Shown here piece by piece: positions 16,542 through 25,927 of a stretch of DNA of 64,000 bases. Every line of letters begins with the position of its first letter. Positions within the stretch are counted from its first letter, which is position 1. The translations under genes were made by a program, and so were the position numbers. This DNA comes from Christiangramia portivictoriae DSM 23547 (lineage in GTDB: Bacteria > Bacteroidota > Bacteroidia > Flavobacteriales > Flavobacteriaceae), in contig NZ_AUHF01000001.1 of the NCBI RefSeq assembly GCF_000423045.1, positions 558,001-622,000 of the forward strand, in the 5' to 3' direction. Below the pieces are notes generated by a model, which searched no databases, had not been told where the DNA came from, and saw only the letters and a program-made list of their open reading frames with translations.

Positions 16542-17366
16542 TTATCCTAGAGCAACTCTTTCAAAAGCAACTACTTCAAGTTCGCTGTCTACAGACTTCA
16601 CGTACTCAGCAACGCTTTGCTTGTTCTCTTTGATATAAGCCTGGTGAACCAAAGTGTTGTCTTTGAAGAAACGCTGAAGTTTTCCCTGAGCGATCTTGTC
16701 CAGCATATTTTCTGGCTTTCCTTCCTGTCTCAAAGTATCTTTAGCGATTTCGATCTCTTTATCGATAGTTTGCTGATCAACTCCAGATTCATTAAGTGCA
16801 ACCGGGTTCATTGCTGCAGCCTGCATAGAGACGTTCTTTGCAGCCTCATCTGCACCTTCAACATTCTTAGAAAGACCTGTAAGAACAGCAATTTTGTTTC
16901 CAGCGTGGATGTAAGAACCAACGAAAGGAGCTTCCAGAGTTTTGAAGGCACCAATCTCAATCTTCTCACCAATAACTCCTGTTTGCTCGGTAAGTTTATC
17001 TTCTACAGTGATTCCTTTGTAATCAGCTTTAAGAAATTCCTCTTTAGAAGAATAGTTAAGAGCGATTTCAGCGAAATCGTTAGCCATCTTGATAAAATCA
17101 TCATTCTTAGCAACGAAATCTGTCTCACAGTTCAGGGAAATAATAACACCTCTGGTATTTTCAGTATTCACCTGAGCAATTGCAGCACCTTCAGAAGAAT
17201 CTCTGTCGGCTCTCTTTGCAGCTACTTTCTGACCTTTCTTACGAAGCAATTCGATTGCAGCGTCAAAATCACCATCAGCTTCCACTAATGCTTTCTTGCA
17301 GTCCATCATTCCTGCACCGGTAGCTTTTCTTAATTTATTTACTTCAGCGGCGGATATCTTAGCCAT
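16542..17366 (-). CDS. tsf: Elongation factor Ts
   Basis: 274 residues. The guanine-nucleotide exchange factor for EF-Tu. N-terminal UBA-like domain AAEVNKLRKATGAGMMDCKKAL, then the EF-Tu contact motif SLNCETDFVAKNDDF, and the second signature CETDFV-flanked core region; C-terminal dimerisation domain follows. Encoded after rpsB, the order conserved across bacteria, with an 89-nt gap containing a long hairpin. Confidence 0.97.
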   Translation of the reverse strand: MAKISAAEVNKLRKATGAGMMDCKKALVEADGDFDAAIELLRKKGQKVAAKRADRDSSEGAAIAQVNTENTRGVIISLNCETDFVAKNDDFIKMANDFAEIALNYSSKEEFLKADYKGITVEDKLTEQTGVIGEKIEIGAFKTLEAPFVGSYIHAGNKIAVLTGLSKNVEGADEAAKNVSMQAAAMNPVALNESGVDQQTIDKEIEIAKDTLRQEGKPENMLDKIAQGKLQRFFKDNTLVHQAYIKENKQSVAEYVKSVDSELEVVAFERVALG

Positions 17367-17386
17367 AATATTGTTTTTTTATTGAA

Positions 17387-17434
17387 AAAAGTCGTTTAGA
17401 AACTCACTATAAAGAAAGAAACTAAACGACTTTT
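17387..17434 (-). other. Intercistronic hairpin between rpsB and tsf
   Basis: A perfect 13-bp inverted repeat (17387-17399 with 17422-17434; arm CTAAACGACTTTT on the plus strand) enclosing 22 nt. On the minus strand it is followed by TTCAATAAAAAAAC rather than a U-run, so it looks more like an RNA-processing or stability element, or a leaky attenuator, than a full terminator. Confidence 0.6.
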
Positions 17435-17455
17435 AGAATTTATGTAAACGTTATT

Positions 17456-18352
17456 TTATTCTTCTTCGTTAGATGATTTAGCTTTATCTAAAGTTTCACT
17501 TTTAGATTCAAGCTTTACATCATTCTTAGCTTCTTTCATAGCCTTTTTGTCTTCGGCATCTTTTGAAGGAACTTCAGCTTTTTCTGCCTTTGGAGCGGCA
17601 GCTTTGGCTTTTTTCTCTCCTGAAGCATTAGAATCCTCCTTTTTCTTAGCTGGCTTCTCAGATTTTCTTTCTGAAAGACCTTCTACGATAGAGTCTGCAA
17701 CGTAAGAAACAACTTTGCTAATAGATTTAGAAGCATCGTCATTTGATGGAATTAGATAATCAACCTCACGTGGATCTGAGTTGGTATCTACCATCGCAAA
17801 AATTGGAATGTTTAGTTTTTGTGCTTCTTTGATCGCAATATGCTCACGTGTAGTGTCTACAACGAAAAGCGCAGCTGGAAGTCTTGACATGTCTGAGATT
17901 GAACCTAAGTTCTTTTCTAGCTTAGCTCTTAGACGATCTACCTGCAAACGCTCTTTTTTGGAAAGAGAGTTGAAAGTTCCATCTTTCTTCATTCTATCGA
18001 TAGAAGCCATTTTCTTCACAGCTTTACGGATAGTAACGAAGTTTGTTAGCATACCACCAGGCCAACGCTCAGTGATATAAGGCATGTTTGCCTTTTCAGC
18101 CTGCTCAGCAACGATCTCTTTCGCTTGTTTCTTTGTAGCTACGAAAAGGATCTTTCTTCCGCTTGCTGCGATCTTTGCAAGAGCATCACCTGCTTCCTGC
18201 ATTTTAGCAGCACTTTTATATAGGTTGATGATGTGGATCCCGTTACGTTCCATATAAATATATGGAGCCATATTTGGATTCCAACGTCTGGTTAAGTGTC
18301 CAAAATGAACACCAGCATCAAGTAATTCTTTTACTTCTACTTTGTTTGCCAT
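17456..18352 (-). CDS. rpsB: 30S ribosomal protein S2 with extended acidic/basic C-terminal tail
   Basis: 298 residues. The S2 core covers about 1-235 (MANKVEVKELLDAGVHFGHL, TRRWNPNMAPYIY, ITERWPGGMLTNF, DTNSDPREVDYLIPSNDDA). From about residue 235 a low-complexity Lys/Ala/Glu/Ser tail of some 60 residues is added (KPAKKKEDSNASGEKKAKA and on), absent from E. coli S2. S2 binds the 30S body-head junction late in assembly. The 166-nt space upstream holds a three-way-junction-like RNA that could be an S2 autoregulatory site. Confidence 0.96.
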   Translation of the reverse strand: MANKVEVKELLDAGVHFGHLTRRWNPNMAPYIYMERNGIHIINLYKSAAKMQEAGDALAKIAASGRKILFVATKKQAKEIVAEQAEKANMPYITERWPGGMLTNFVTIRKAVKKMASIDRMKKDGTFNSLSKKERLQVDRLRAKLEKNLGSISDMSRLPAALFVVDTTREHIAIKEAQKLNIPIFAMVDTNSDPREVDYLIPSNDDASKSISKVVSYVADSIVEGLSERKSEKPAKKKEDSNASGEKKAKAAAPKAEKAEVPSKDAEDKKAMKEAKNDVKLESKSETLDKAKSSNEEE

Positions 18353-18369
18353 TTTTGTAATAGTTTACG

Positions 18370-18461
18370 TTCTGTTGAGATAGCAACAACCAGGTGGCTA
18401 CTTAATAGTATGGCCCTGACTGTTTAGATGCTAAACTAACTTCTGCCCGGCATGAACAGAA
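18370..18461 (-). promoter_or_regulatory. Structured rpsB leader: possible three-way junction
   Basis: In the transcript a closing stem pairs 18455-18461 with 18370-18376 (TTCTGTT/AACAGAA). It encloses two hairpins: 18422-18436 (perfect 6-bp stem, 3-nt loop) and 18391-18418 (CAG/CTG, GGC/GCC, bulge, TACT/AGTA, 4-nt loop). No promoter consensus is visible in this interval. Position suggests autogenous control of rpsB-tsf; seen structure, inferred function. Confidence 0.5.
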
Positions 18462-18518
18462 TAACAACAAAAAATTAATTTTTTTATGAACTCCCCGGAA
18501 ATCAATCCGGTAATAAGA

Positions 18519-18905
18519 TTAACGTTTAGAGAACTGGAATTTCTTACGGGCTTTCTTCTGTCCGTATTTCTTACGTTCTACCATACGTGGATCTCTGGTA
18601 AGAAGACCTTCTGGCTTAAGTGCGCCATGGTTTTCCTGGTCTAGCGCTACCATAGCTCTGGATAGGGCCAGACGAATTGCTTCAGCCTGTCCAGTGATAC
18701 CTCCACCGTAAACGTTAATTTTAACGTCGAAGTTTCCTTCATTTTCGGTAAGCATCATTGGCTGGTTCACTTTGTAAAGAAGTGGTCCAGTTGTGAAGTA
18801 ATCTTTAAGGTCTTTCTTGTTTACGGTAATGTTTCCACTTCCTTGTGAAACATATACACGGGCCACAGCAGTTTTTCTACGGCCAATTTTGTGAATTACC
18901 TCCAT
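18519..18905 (-). CDS. rpsI: 30S ribosomal protein S9
   Basis: 128 residues, standard length. Starts [19 protein letters not shown] and ends with the invariant basic tail KKYGQKKARKKFQFSKR, whose final Lys-Arg reaches the P-site tRNA. Its ATG overlaps the last base of the rplM stop codon, so translation is coupled to L13. Confidence 0.97.
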   Translation of the reverse strand: MEVIHKIGRRKTAVARVYVSQGSGNITVNKKDLKDYFTTGPLLYKVNQPMMLTENEGNFDVKINVYGGGITGQAEAIRLALSRAMVALDQENHGALKPEGLLTRDPRMVERKKYGQKKARKKFQFSKR

Positions 18906-19360
18906 TACTTAATGTCGTTTAAGTTAATAGTTTTAGGTTTTTGAGCATCATGATCGTGTTCAGATCCTACGTAAACCTTTAAATTTCTGAATAGTTCAGC
19001 TCCAAGTTTGTTCTTAGGAAGCATCCCTTTAATAGACTTTTCTACAAGTCTCTCAGGACTTTTTGCGAAAAGTTCTGAAGCTGTCAGACTTCTTTGACCA
19101 CCTGGATAGCCCGTGTGACGGATGTACTCTTTAGAGTCCCATTTCTTTCCAGTTAAGTTGATTCCCTGCGCATTCAATACAATAACATTGTCTCCGCAAT
19201 CAACATGTGGGGTGAAGTTAGGCTTGTGCTTCCCTCTAAGTAGATATGCTACTTTTGAAGCAAGACGACCTAAATTTTGTCCGTCAGCATCTACCACAAC
19301 CCATTCTTTGGTTCTGGTGGCTTTGTTAGCCGATACTGTTTTGTAACTTAATGTGTCCAC
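18905..19360 (-). CDS. rplM: 50S ribosomal protein L13
   Basis: 151 residues. Contains [24 protein letters not shown] (written here only in part: [15 protein letters not shown]), [13 protein letters not shown] and [13 protein letters not shown], all L13 signatures. First gene of rplM-rpsI-(leader)-rpsB-tsf, the usual order in Bacteroidota. A promoter with both boxes lies 70-100 nt upstream. Confidence 0.97.
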   Translation of the reverse strand: MDTLSYKTVSANKATRTKEWVVVDADGQNLGRLASKVAYLLRGKHKPNFTPHVDCGDNVIVLNAQGINLTGKKWDSKEYIRHTGYPGGQRSLTASELFAKSPERLVEKSIKGMLPKNKLGAELFRNLKVYVGSEHDHDAQKPKTINLNDIK

Positions 19361-19432
19361 ACCAATTGATTTTACTAATTATTAAACATTCCAATCCCAT
19401 TTACCCGAATCTCAATCGGGAAAACAGGGGTG

Positions 19433-19462
19433 CAAATGTACAATTATAAATTCATATAGCAA
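19433..19462 (-). promoter_or_regulatory. rplM operon promoter
   Basis: Minus-strand TTG (19462-19460) and TACATTTG (19440-19433) with the ideal 19-nt spacing. Predicted start near 19429. A small hairpin (CCCGA 19404-19408 with TCGGG 19416-19420) lies in the leader of about 69 nt. The rest of 19463-19682 shows nothing recognisable. Confidence 0.8.
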
Positions 19463-19682
19463 ATAGCACTATCAAAATTTAATCCATGGTAAATCAGCTG
19501 GTTCTCAGGATTATAAATGAGCGGAATTTATTTGCGATGTTCAGACATCAATTCTGGTAAAAAGGTAGGAAACGGACTTCAAATAGCGAAAAACTTAAAT
19601 TAATCTACCGATAAAGTGCATTTTTGTGCGATTAAGATTAATTTTTCATGTTAAGAATTCCTTAATTTTCTGGATTCTAGTG

Positions 19683-19690
19683 TATGTTTG
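19683..19690 (+). promoter_or_regulatory. -7 box of lipocalin-like lipoprotein gene
   Basis: TATGTTTG matches TAnnTTTG; predicted leader about 16 nt. The -33 region is poor. Confidence 0.5.
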
Positions 19691-19709
19691 TAGTCCCTAA
19701 ATCTATAAT

Positions 19710-20279
19710 ATGAAACGATTAATGCACCTGAGGTTGTTTGTAAGCTTGGCACTTGCAGGATTATTTTTACAAAGTTGTAGTACTGATGACATTGCACAGG
19801 AATCAAACCTGAAGATTAGTAACGCTACTACCGTGACTACTGCAGATATGGTTGGTAGCTGGAATCTTAGCAAAATGATGGCAGATGTGGAAGTGGATCT
19901 TGATTCTCTGCCGGGAGGAAGTCAGAACCTTTTGGATGAAACTGATTGTTTTAACACAATGAGTATAACATTTAATGCTGATAGCTCGTTTGTAAGTAAC
20001 AATGCCATGATGACCTTTGAAGATGGAGATGGAAATGATTTTACCTGTCTCTCAGATAGAATGGATTCAGGACTATGGTATGTAAGTGACAACAAACTTG
20101 TTCTGGAGCTAACCATCAATGAGGAGACTTTTATACATGAGAAAGAGATCGATCTTGGAGCTGATACTTTTGCATTCGACGTGACCAAAATTGAATCAGA
20201 TCAATATGTGAACGATCCAGGGAATACAAGGGCTTCAGAAATCAGAATTTTAATGCTGGAGTATACCAGGGTCAAATAA
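19710..20279 (+). CDS. Lipocalin-like lipoprotein
   Basis: 189 residues. Signal peptide with lipobox LFLQSCSTDD (Cys about residue 23). The mature part opens with VGSWNLSKMM, has a mid-protein MSITFNADSSFV strand and a GLWYVSDNKLVLEL strand: the pattern of the lipocalin-like (THAP4/DUF4923-type) small beta-barrels common as Bacteroidota lipoproteins. Two cysteines (FNTMS-flanking DC and FTC) may form a disulfide. Ligand and role unknown. Monocistronic, with its own promoter and a shared terminator with polA. Confidence 0.75.
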   Translation: MKRLMHLRLFVSLALAGLFLQSCSTDDIAQESNLKISNATTVTTADMVGSWNLSKMMADVEVDLDSLPGGSQNLLDETDCFNTMSITFNADSSFVSNNAMMTFEDGDGNDFTCLSDRMDSGLWYVSDNKLVLELTINEETFIHEKEIDLGADTFAFDVTKIESDQYVNDPGNTRASEIRILMLEYTRVK

Positions 20280-20307
20280 TATGAAGAAGTAGTTTATAGT
20301 GTTAGTC

Positions 20308-20342
20308 AAAAAACCTCGTTAGTATTGCTAACGAGGTTTTTT
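20308..20342. terminator. Bidirectional terminator between lipoprotein gene and polA
   Basis: Perfect 15-bp stem (20308-20322 with 20328-20342), loop TATTG, A6 on one side and T6 on the other. Serves both convergent genes. Confidence 0.93.
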
Positions 20343-20364
20343 AGTTCAGAATTCTTGTTTTCTT

Positions 20365-23190
20365 CTAATGAGCTTCCAGCCAGTTCTGTCCAATTCCAAT
20401 TTCCACTTCCAACGGCACCTCTAACTTATAAGCGTTTTCCATCTCTGTTTGAATCATGCTTTTCACCTCTTCCAGTTCATCTTTAAAAGCGTCGAACACC
20501 AGTTCATCATGAACCTGTAACAGCATTCGAGTTTTATAGTGACCTTCCTTCAGTTTTTTATGGATATTGATCATGGCGAGTTTAATGATATCTGCTGCGC
20601 TACCCTGTATAGGTGCATTTACCGCATTTCTTTCGGCAGCGCCCCTAACTACCTGGTTCCGGGAATTGATGTCCTTTAAATATCGTCTTCGGCCTAGTAC
20701 GGTGCTCACGTAACCATGCTGTCTTGCAAACTCCACCTGCTCTGCGATATAACTGCTCAGTTTGGGGTAGGTCTTATAATAGGTGTCAATCAAATCTTTT
20801 GCTTCACTTCTGGAAAGTGATGTCTGGTTACTCAATCCAAAAGCCGAAACACCATAGATGATCCCGAAATTTACCGTTTTGGCATTGCTTCGTTGTTCCC
20901 TGGTAACTTCTTCCAGTGGCACGTTGAAAACTTTTGCGGCGGTAGAGGCATGGATATCCTCGCCTTCCTGGAAAGCCTTGATCATATTTTCCTCTTTACT
21001 TAAAGCGGCTATGATACGCAATTCTATCTGGGAGTAATCGGCGGCAAGCAGGACATAATTTTCATCTCGGGGCACGAAAGCTTTTCTAACCTGTCTCCCT
21101 CTTTCTGTTCTAATCGGGATATTCTGTAAGTTCGGGTTGTTGGAGCTTAACCTTCCCGTTGCTGCAATGGTTTGCACATATTCGGTATGTACGCGACCGG
21201 TCGTTTTTTCTACCTGATTAGGCAAGGCATCGACGTAGGTGTTTTGAAGTTTTACGAGTCCGCGGTAATCCAGTACATGCTGAACGATCGGGTTTTCCTC
21301 AGCCAGAACAGATAGCACGTCTTCGCTGGTGCTGTATTGTCCCGTTTTCGTTTTCTTGGGTTTTTTGGAAAGTTCCAGTTTTTCAAAAAGAATAATCCCC
21401 AGTTGCTTGGGAGAACTAATCAGGAATTCTTCGCCTGCTTCCTTATAAATTTTAGCTTCCAGGTCCTTAATATCATTGCTTAAGGCTTCAGAAAGGGATT
21501 GCAGATAATTTTCGTCCAGTTTGATACCTTCCAGTTCCATATCTGCCAGTACTTCCACCAGCGGAATTTCTATTTCATTGAATAATTTTCTGGTGTTGGC
21601 TTCCTCCAGCTCTTTTTCGAAAAGCGTTTTAAGCTGAAAGGTGATATCGGCATCTTCTACGCCATATTCAGTTTGAGCCTTCAAATCAACATCCCGCATG
21701 CTTTTTTGATTCTTTCCTTTCTTCCCGATAAGTTCAGTAATTGGCTGCGGAGTATAATTGAGATAGGTTTCTGCCAGAACATCCATATTGTGACGCATGT
21801 CTGGATTGATTAGATAATGCGCGATCATGGTATCAAATACCGGTGCTTTTACCTCGATATTGTATTTGTCCAGTACCTTGATGTCGTATTTAAGATTCTG
21901 ACCAATCTTCTCTATAGCCTCATTCTCGAAAAATGGTCTTAATTTTTCAATTAAACTTTGAGCTGCCTCACGATCTTCCGGGAATGGAAGGTAATAGCCT
22001 TTTCCCGCTTCCCAGGAGAATGCAATTCCTACTAATTCTGCTTCAAGCGGATTTAATCCCGTGGTTTCAGTATCAAAACAAACGCTCTTCTGCATTTGTA
22101 ATCGCTCAAAAAATAATCTTTGTGACATTTCTGTCTCAAGCAGCTGATAAAAATGCGGAGTATCGGCAAGATTGGTTCTGGAAGAAGTTCGCTCTATCTC
22201 CTCTCCATCTCCTCCGAACAGGGAAAACTGTCCGGCTCCAGCCGTCTGGGCATTTTGTTTTGCTGAAGGTGAATTGGTGACCTGGGTAGGGGTGCTTTCT
22301 TCTTCTCCTGAAAACAGCTTTAGAAACTGATCCTTTAGCCTTCTGAATTCGAGATCATCAAAGATCTCCTGTACTTTATCACCATCTGGCATGGAAAGCT
22401 CATAATCTTCAGCATGAAATTTCACATCACAGTCTACGAAGATGGTGGCCAGTTTTTTAGATAAAAGTCCTAATTCCGCATTTTCAATGACCTTTTCCTT
22501 CATTTTCCCTTTAAGATCATCGGTATTTGCCAGTAAACCTTCCATGCTTCCGTATTTCTTCAGAAACTTTTTGGCAGTCTTTTCACCAACTCCCGGTAAT
22601 CCCGGAATATTATCTACAGAGTCACCCATCATTCCAAGGAAATCAATCACCTGCTCGGGGCGCTCTACCTCAAATTTCTTCTGAACTTCCGGAATTCCCC
22701 AGATCTCTATGCCATTTCCCATTCTTGCCGGGCGGTACATAAAGATGTTTTCAGAAACCAGCTGGGCAAAATCCTTATCTGGCGTTACCATATATACTTT
22801 ATAGTTCTCCTTTTCTGCCTGTTTGGCAAGAGTTCCAATAATATCATCTGCTTCCATTCCGGCACATTCCACTACTGGAATAAGCATGGCGCGAAGAATA
22901 TCCTGGATTACAGGAATAGATTCGCGTATAGGTTCAGGAGTTTCATCCCGGTTCGCTTTATAGTCTGAAAACATTTCAGTTCGGGCCTCACTCCCATCCT
23001 TATCGAAACAAACCGCCAGGTGATCTGGTTTTTCTCTTCTTATAACATCAAAGAGTGAATTTGTAAAACCCATGATCGCAGAGGTATTGAAACCTTTGGA
23101 GTTGATTCTGGGGTTTTTAATAAATGCATAATATCCACGGAAAATTAATGCGTATGCGTCCAGTAAAAAAAGGCGTTTTTGATCGGCCAT
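20365..23190 (-). CDS. polA: DNA polymerase I
   Basis: 941 residues with all three domains. 5'-3' exonuclease (about 1-300: LFLLDAYALIFRGYYAF, DNIPGLPGVGEKTAKKFL), 3'-5' proofreading exonuclease intact (CFDTETTGL with the DxE pair near 375), and polymerase with motif A AADYSQIELRIIAALS, the O helix RSNAKTVNFGIIYGVSAFGL and motif C LQVHDELVFD. Functions in Okazaki-fragment maturation and repair. A TAATTTTG box (23230-23223, minus) may be its promoter. No relation to the neighbours is evident. Confidence 0.97.
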   Translation of the reverse strand: MADQKRLFLLDAYALIFRGYYAFIKNPRINSKGFNTSAIMGFTNSLFDVIRREKPDHLAVCFDKDGSEARTEMFSDYKANRDETPEPIRESIPVIQDILRAMLIPVVECAGMEADDIIGTLAKQAEKENYKVYMVTPDKDFAQLVSENIFMYRPARMGNGIEIWGIPEVQKKFEVERPEQVIDFLGMMGDSVDNIPGLPGVGEKTAKKFLKKYGSMEGLLANTDDLKGKMKEKVIENAELGLLSKKLATIFVDCDVKFHAEDYELSMPDGDKVQEIFDDLEFRRLKDQFLKLFSGEEESTPTQVTNSPSAKQNAQTAGAGQFSLFGGDGEEIERTSSRTNLADTPHFYQLLETEMSQRLFFERLQMQKSVCFDTETTGLNPLEAELVGIAFSWEAGKGYYLPFPEDREAAQSLIEKLRPFFENEAIEKIGQNLKYDIKVLDKYNIEVKAPVFDTMIAHYLINPDMRHNMDVLAETYLNYTPQPITELIGKKGKNQKSMRDVDLKAQTEYGVEDADITFQLKTLFEKELEEANTRKLFNEIEIPLVEVLADMELEGIKLDENYLQSLSEALSNDIKDLEAKIYKEAGEEFLISSPKQLGIILFEKLELSKKPKKTKTGQYSTSEDVLSVLAEENPIVQHVLDYRGLVKLQNTYVDALPNQVEKTTGRVHTEYVQTIAATGRLSSNNPNLQNIPIRTERGRQVRKAFVPRDENYVLLAADYSQIELRIIAALSKEENMIKAFQEGEDIHASTAAKVFNVPLEEVTREQRSNAKTVNFGIIYGVSAFGLSNQTSLSRSEAKDLIDTYYKTYPKLSSYIAEQVEFARQHGYVSTVLGRRRYLKDINSRNQVVRGAAERNAVNAPIQGSAADIIKLAMINIHKKLKEGHYKTRMLLQVHDELVFDAFKDELEEVKSMIQTEMENAYKLEVPLEVEIGIGQNWLEAH

Positions 23191-23264
23191 TTGAAATGTT
23201 TAATAAAGATTGGTGATTCATTCAAAATTACAAAGATTATCTCGTTCCGCAGAATGATATCATG

Positions 23265-24242
23265 CTAAGAATCCAAATATGAAGGGCTGAGGTTATCACT
23301 GCTAAGGCCATCCTGAAACTTGGCGTAACTAAAGCCTTTATGGATACAGTAAGAGCCAATTTCCCCGGCCTTGTTCAGGGCTACGTAAGCAATCTGGAAA
23401 TCTTTGTGATTAGGAGCTTTACGAACGGTTCTCATGACCGCTTCCTTGCAGGCATCCTGTGGAGACATTCCCTGTCGCATCAGTTCCACGATCAGGAAGC
23501 TGCCCACACTTTTCATGATCGCTTCTCCCATCCCTGTGCCAACAGCTCCACCAACTTCATTATCAAGAAAAAGTCCTGCACCAATGATTGGAGAGTCTCC
23601 CACGCGACCATTCATTTTGTACGAAAGTCCTGAAGTGGTACAGGCGCCTGCGATATCACCTTTTTCATCCATACATAACATTCCAATGGTATCATGATTT
23701 TCAATATTGATGATGGGGCGATATTCTTTATGCTCCAGCCAATCCTTCCATGCCTTTTCAGAACTTTCAGTTAGCAGATTTTTCTTTTTAAAACCCTGTT
23801 GAATGGCAAATTGTAAAGCACCTTCACCAGCGAGCATCACATGTGGGGTATCTTCCATCACCTTTCTGGCAACCTGTACGGGATGTGCGATTTCTTTGAG
23901 GTAGACCACTGCACCGGCATCGCCATTGGGGGACATTATACAGGCATCCAGAGTGACATTTCCATCCCGGTCTGGTGCTCCGCCATCTCCCACGGTCGTA
24001 TTTTTGAGGTTGGCCTCTTCTACCATCACTCCTTGCTCCACGGCATCGAGAGCATTGGCGCCGTTTTCCAGCATAGATCCTGCTTTTTTGGTGGCATTTT
24101 GAAAATTCCAGGTTGCGACCGCAACAGGTTTCGGTTGGTTGTTCATAGGTTCCAGTATATTATTTGGGAACAGGCTGGAACTTACACTAAGTGCTCCTAC
24201 GCTGATCCCGGTTTTCTGAATAAATTGTCGACGTTTCATCAT
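23265..24242 (-). CDS. Glycosylasparaginase / isoaspartyl peptidase (Ntn hydrolase), exported
   Basis: 325 residues. The N-terminus MMKRRQFIQKTGISVGALS has an RR-x-F-x-x-K Tat-type motif with a hydrophobic stretch, so export through Tat is likely. The autocleavage site is NHDTIGMLCMDEKGDIAGAC: Thr after Asp becomes the N-terminal nucleophile of the beta subunit. SGLSYKMNGRVGDSPIIGAG and GTGMGEAIMKSVGS form the substrate pocket as in N4-(beta-N-acetylglucosaminyl)-L-asparaginases. It would remove Asn-linked GlcNAc remnants or hydrolyse isoAsp/Asn amides in the periplasm. Start at 24242 or the next Met at 24239. Confidence 0.88.
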   Translation of the reverse strand: MMKRRQFIQKTGISVGALSVSSSLFPNNILEPMNNQPKPVAVATWNFQNATKKAGSMLENGANALDAVEQGVMVEEANLKNTTVGDGGAPDRDGNVTLDACIMSPNGDAGAVVYLKEIAHPVQVARKVMEDTPHVMLAGEGALQFAIQQGFKKKNLLTESSEKAWKDWLEHKEYRPIINIENHDTIGMLCMDEKGDIAGACTTSGLSYKMNGRVGDSPIIGAGLFLDNEVGGAVGTGMGEAIMKSVGSFLIVELMRQGMSPQDACKEAVMRTVRKAPNHKDFQIAYVALNKAGEIGSYCIHKGFSYAKFQDGLSSDNLSPSYLDS

Positions 24243-24445
24243 AAATGGATTAATACTGCCCTAAATGTATCAAAAAGCCTGATGAAAATCTGTATACAAA
24301 AAGTCGCACTTTGATGAAGTCTTTGTTGGTAATGGCTTATGAATAAAATTCTTTTATTATGGTTTAAGTCTTACTTTTTATTTCATAAATTCATGTTAAT
24401 CTGTTCATGTAGAGTTCTACATTCACATTTTGTAATCAATCATAT

Positions 24446-25927
24446 ATGTTCGCTTCAGAAACCTGGTCACTTTACGTTACTATTCTTCTAGTTGTCTATG
24501 CTCTTATCATCCTTTTTTTCGTGATAAGGGGAAATCTGAAAACGAAGAATATGGATGACTTTGCAATTGGAAGTAATGGCTTTCCCGCATGGGCGGTTGG
24601 ATTGAGTCTTGCTGCTTCCATGACGAGTGCCGCAACATTCATTATAAATCCTGGCTTTATAGCTTTATATGGTTTCTCCGGGATTATATCTTTCGGTGTA
24701 GTGATGCCCATTGCAATTTTTGCTTCTCTCATATTCTTTACCAAAGCATTTCAAAAACATGGTTCTACTGTCAAAGCCTTAACCATGGCACAATGGATAG
24801 GTAAGCGTTATGATTCCAAAGCACTCACAATTTTCTTTGCAATGCTGTCTTTATTATTAATCACTTTCATCGTTCTCATTTGCGTGGGACTTACCCAAAT
24901 CGTTTCGAAGTCATTGAATCTTGAGCCTTTCTATGTTCTAATGGGGTTGATCACCTTTGTCTTTGGATATACCATGTTTGGTGGAGCCAATTCCATGGTG
25001 TATACCAATACCGTACAGGCGATTATCATGTTTGTGGTAGCAGTGATCCTGTTAGCTTCAGGATCAGAGTATTCTTCTAATGGTTTCGAAGGGTTTGCCA
25101 GTCTGCTAAGTGAGATCGATCCTAATTTGACGAAAACCACAAACCCTGAAAGTTTTCTTTTCCGGGATTATTTTGAGATCATCGTATGCCAGATTATCAT
25201 TGGGATCGCTATAGTTTGCCAGCCACATATAATTACAAAGACATTATTTCTTAGAAGTGAGAAGTCCATCAATCAATATCTTACCGTAGCAATTGGTTGC
25301 ATGAGTATCTTCTTCCTGGTAGTAGTGGTTGGTCTTTATGCAAGACTCACTTTTCCAGATCTAAGCCTTGATGGAACTGCCTTGAAGATGGACGAATTGG
25401 TTTCGGCTTATGTAGTGAAAACTTTTACAGCGGGAATCGGAGTAATAATCGTTGCTGGTTTGATTTCAGCTGGGCTTTCTACTTTAGAAGCTTTGATACA
25501 GTCCCTTTCCACCACGATCACAACAGATCTAATAGCACCATTAAGTAAAAAGGAGACTTTTAATCAAGTAGGATTAAATAAAATTGTGATCATTATACTG
25601 GCAATCGTGAGCTTCTTTCTAAGTTACGACCAGATCGTAGATCCAAATGTAAGTGTGGCGATTTTTGCACAGAATGGGGTCTATGCCTATTTCGCTGCTG
25701 CCTTCGTGCCGGTGCTTTTTGGGATCTATTTCAAGAAAGTTAGCAAGAATGCAGTATTCATCGCAAGTTTTTCAGCAGTAGCACTTCATTTTATTATTTA
25801 CTACGGAAGGATTACCCCGTATATGCAGGAGCCGGTGAACAACCCGGGAGTTTCAGCAGCAATCGCTGTTGTCGCATCTTTTATTATTGGTAATTCTCTA
25901 TATTTAATTAGTAGAAAGAAAACATGA
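24446..25927 (+). CDS. Sodium:solute symporter (SSS family)
   Basis: 493 residues with about 13 hydrophobic segments. LSLAASMTSAATFIINPGF is the SSS substrate/Na+ site region of helix 1-2, GGANSMVYTNTVQAIIMF matches the GG-x-x-x-VV-x-TD-type helix 6 region, and GLISAGLSTLEALIQSLST is the Na2-site helix 8. The stop overlaps the start of an acyl-CoA synthetase gene by four bases, so the transported solute is probably a carboxylic acid that is then CoA-activated; with the downstream dehydrogenase, 3-hydroxybutyrate or acetoacetate are plausible (inference). Confidence 0.88.
   Translation: MFASETWSLYVTILLVVYALIILFFVIRGNLKTKNMDDFAIGSNGFPAWAVGLSLAASMTSAATFIINPGFIALYGFSGIISFGVVMPIAIFASLIFFTKAFQKHGSTVKALTMAQWIGKRYDSKALTIFFAMLSLLLITFIVLICVGLTQIVSKSLNLEPFYVLMGLITFVFGYTMFGGANSMVYTNTVQAIIMFVVAVILLASGSEYSSNGFEGFASLLSEIDPNLTKTTNPESFLFRDYFEIIVCQIIIGIAIVCQPHIITKTLFLRSEKSINQYLTVAIGCMSIFFLVVVVGLYARLTFPDLSLDGTALKMDELVSAYVVKTFTAGIGVIIVAGLISAGLSTLEALIQSLSTTITTDLIAPLSKKETFNQVGLNKIVIIILAIVSFFLSYDQIVDPNVSVAIFAQNGVYAYFAAAFVPVLFGIYFKKVSKNAVFIASFSAVALHFIIYYGRITPYMQEPVNNPGVSAAIAVVASFIIGNSLYLISRKKT

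Noticed and set aside
16617-17288. 223-codon plus-strand frame opposite tsf
   Set aside because: Antisense shadow of the highly conserved EF-Ts gene; composition is not protein-like and it has no promoter.
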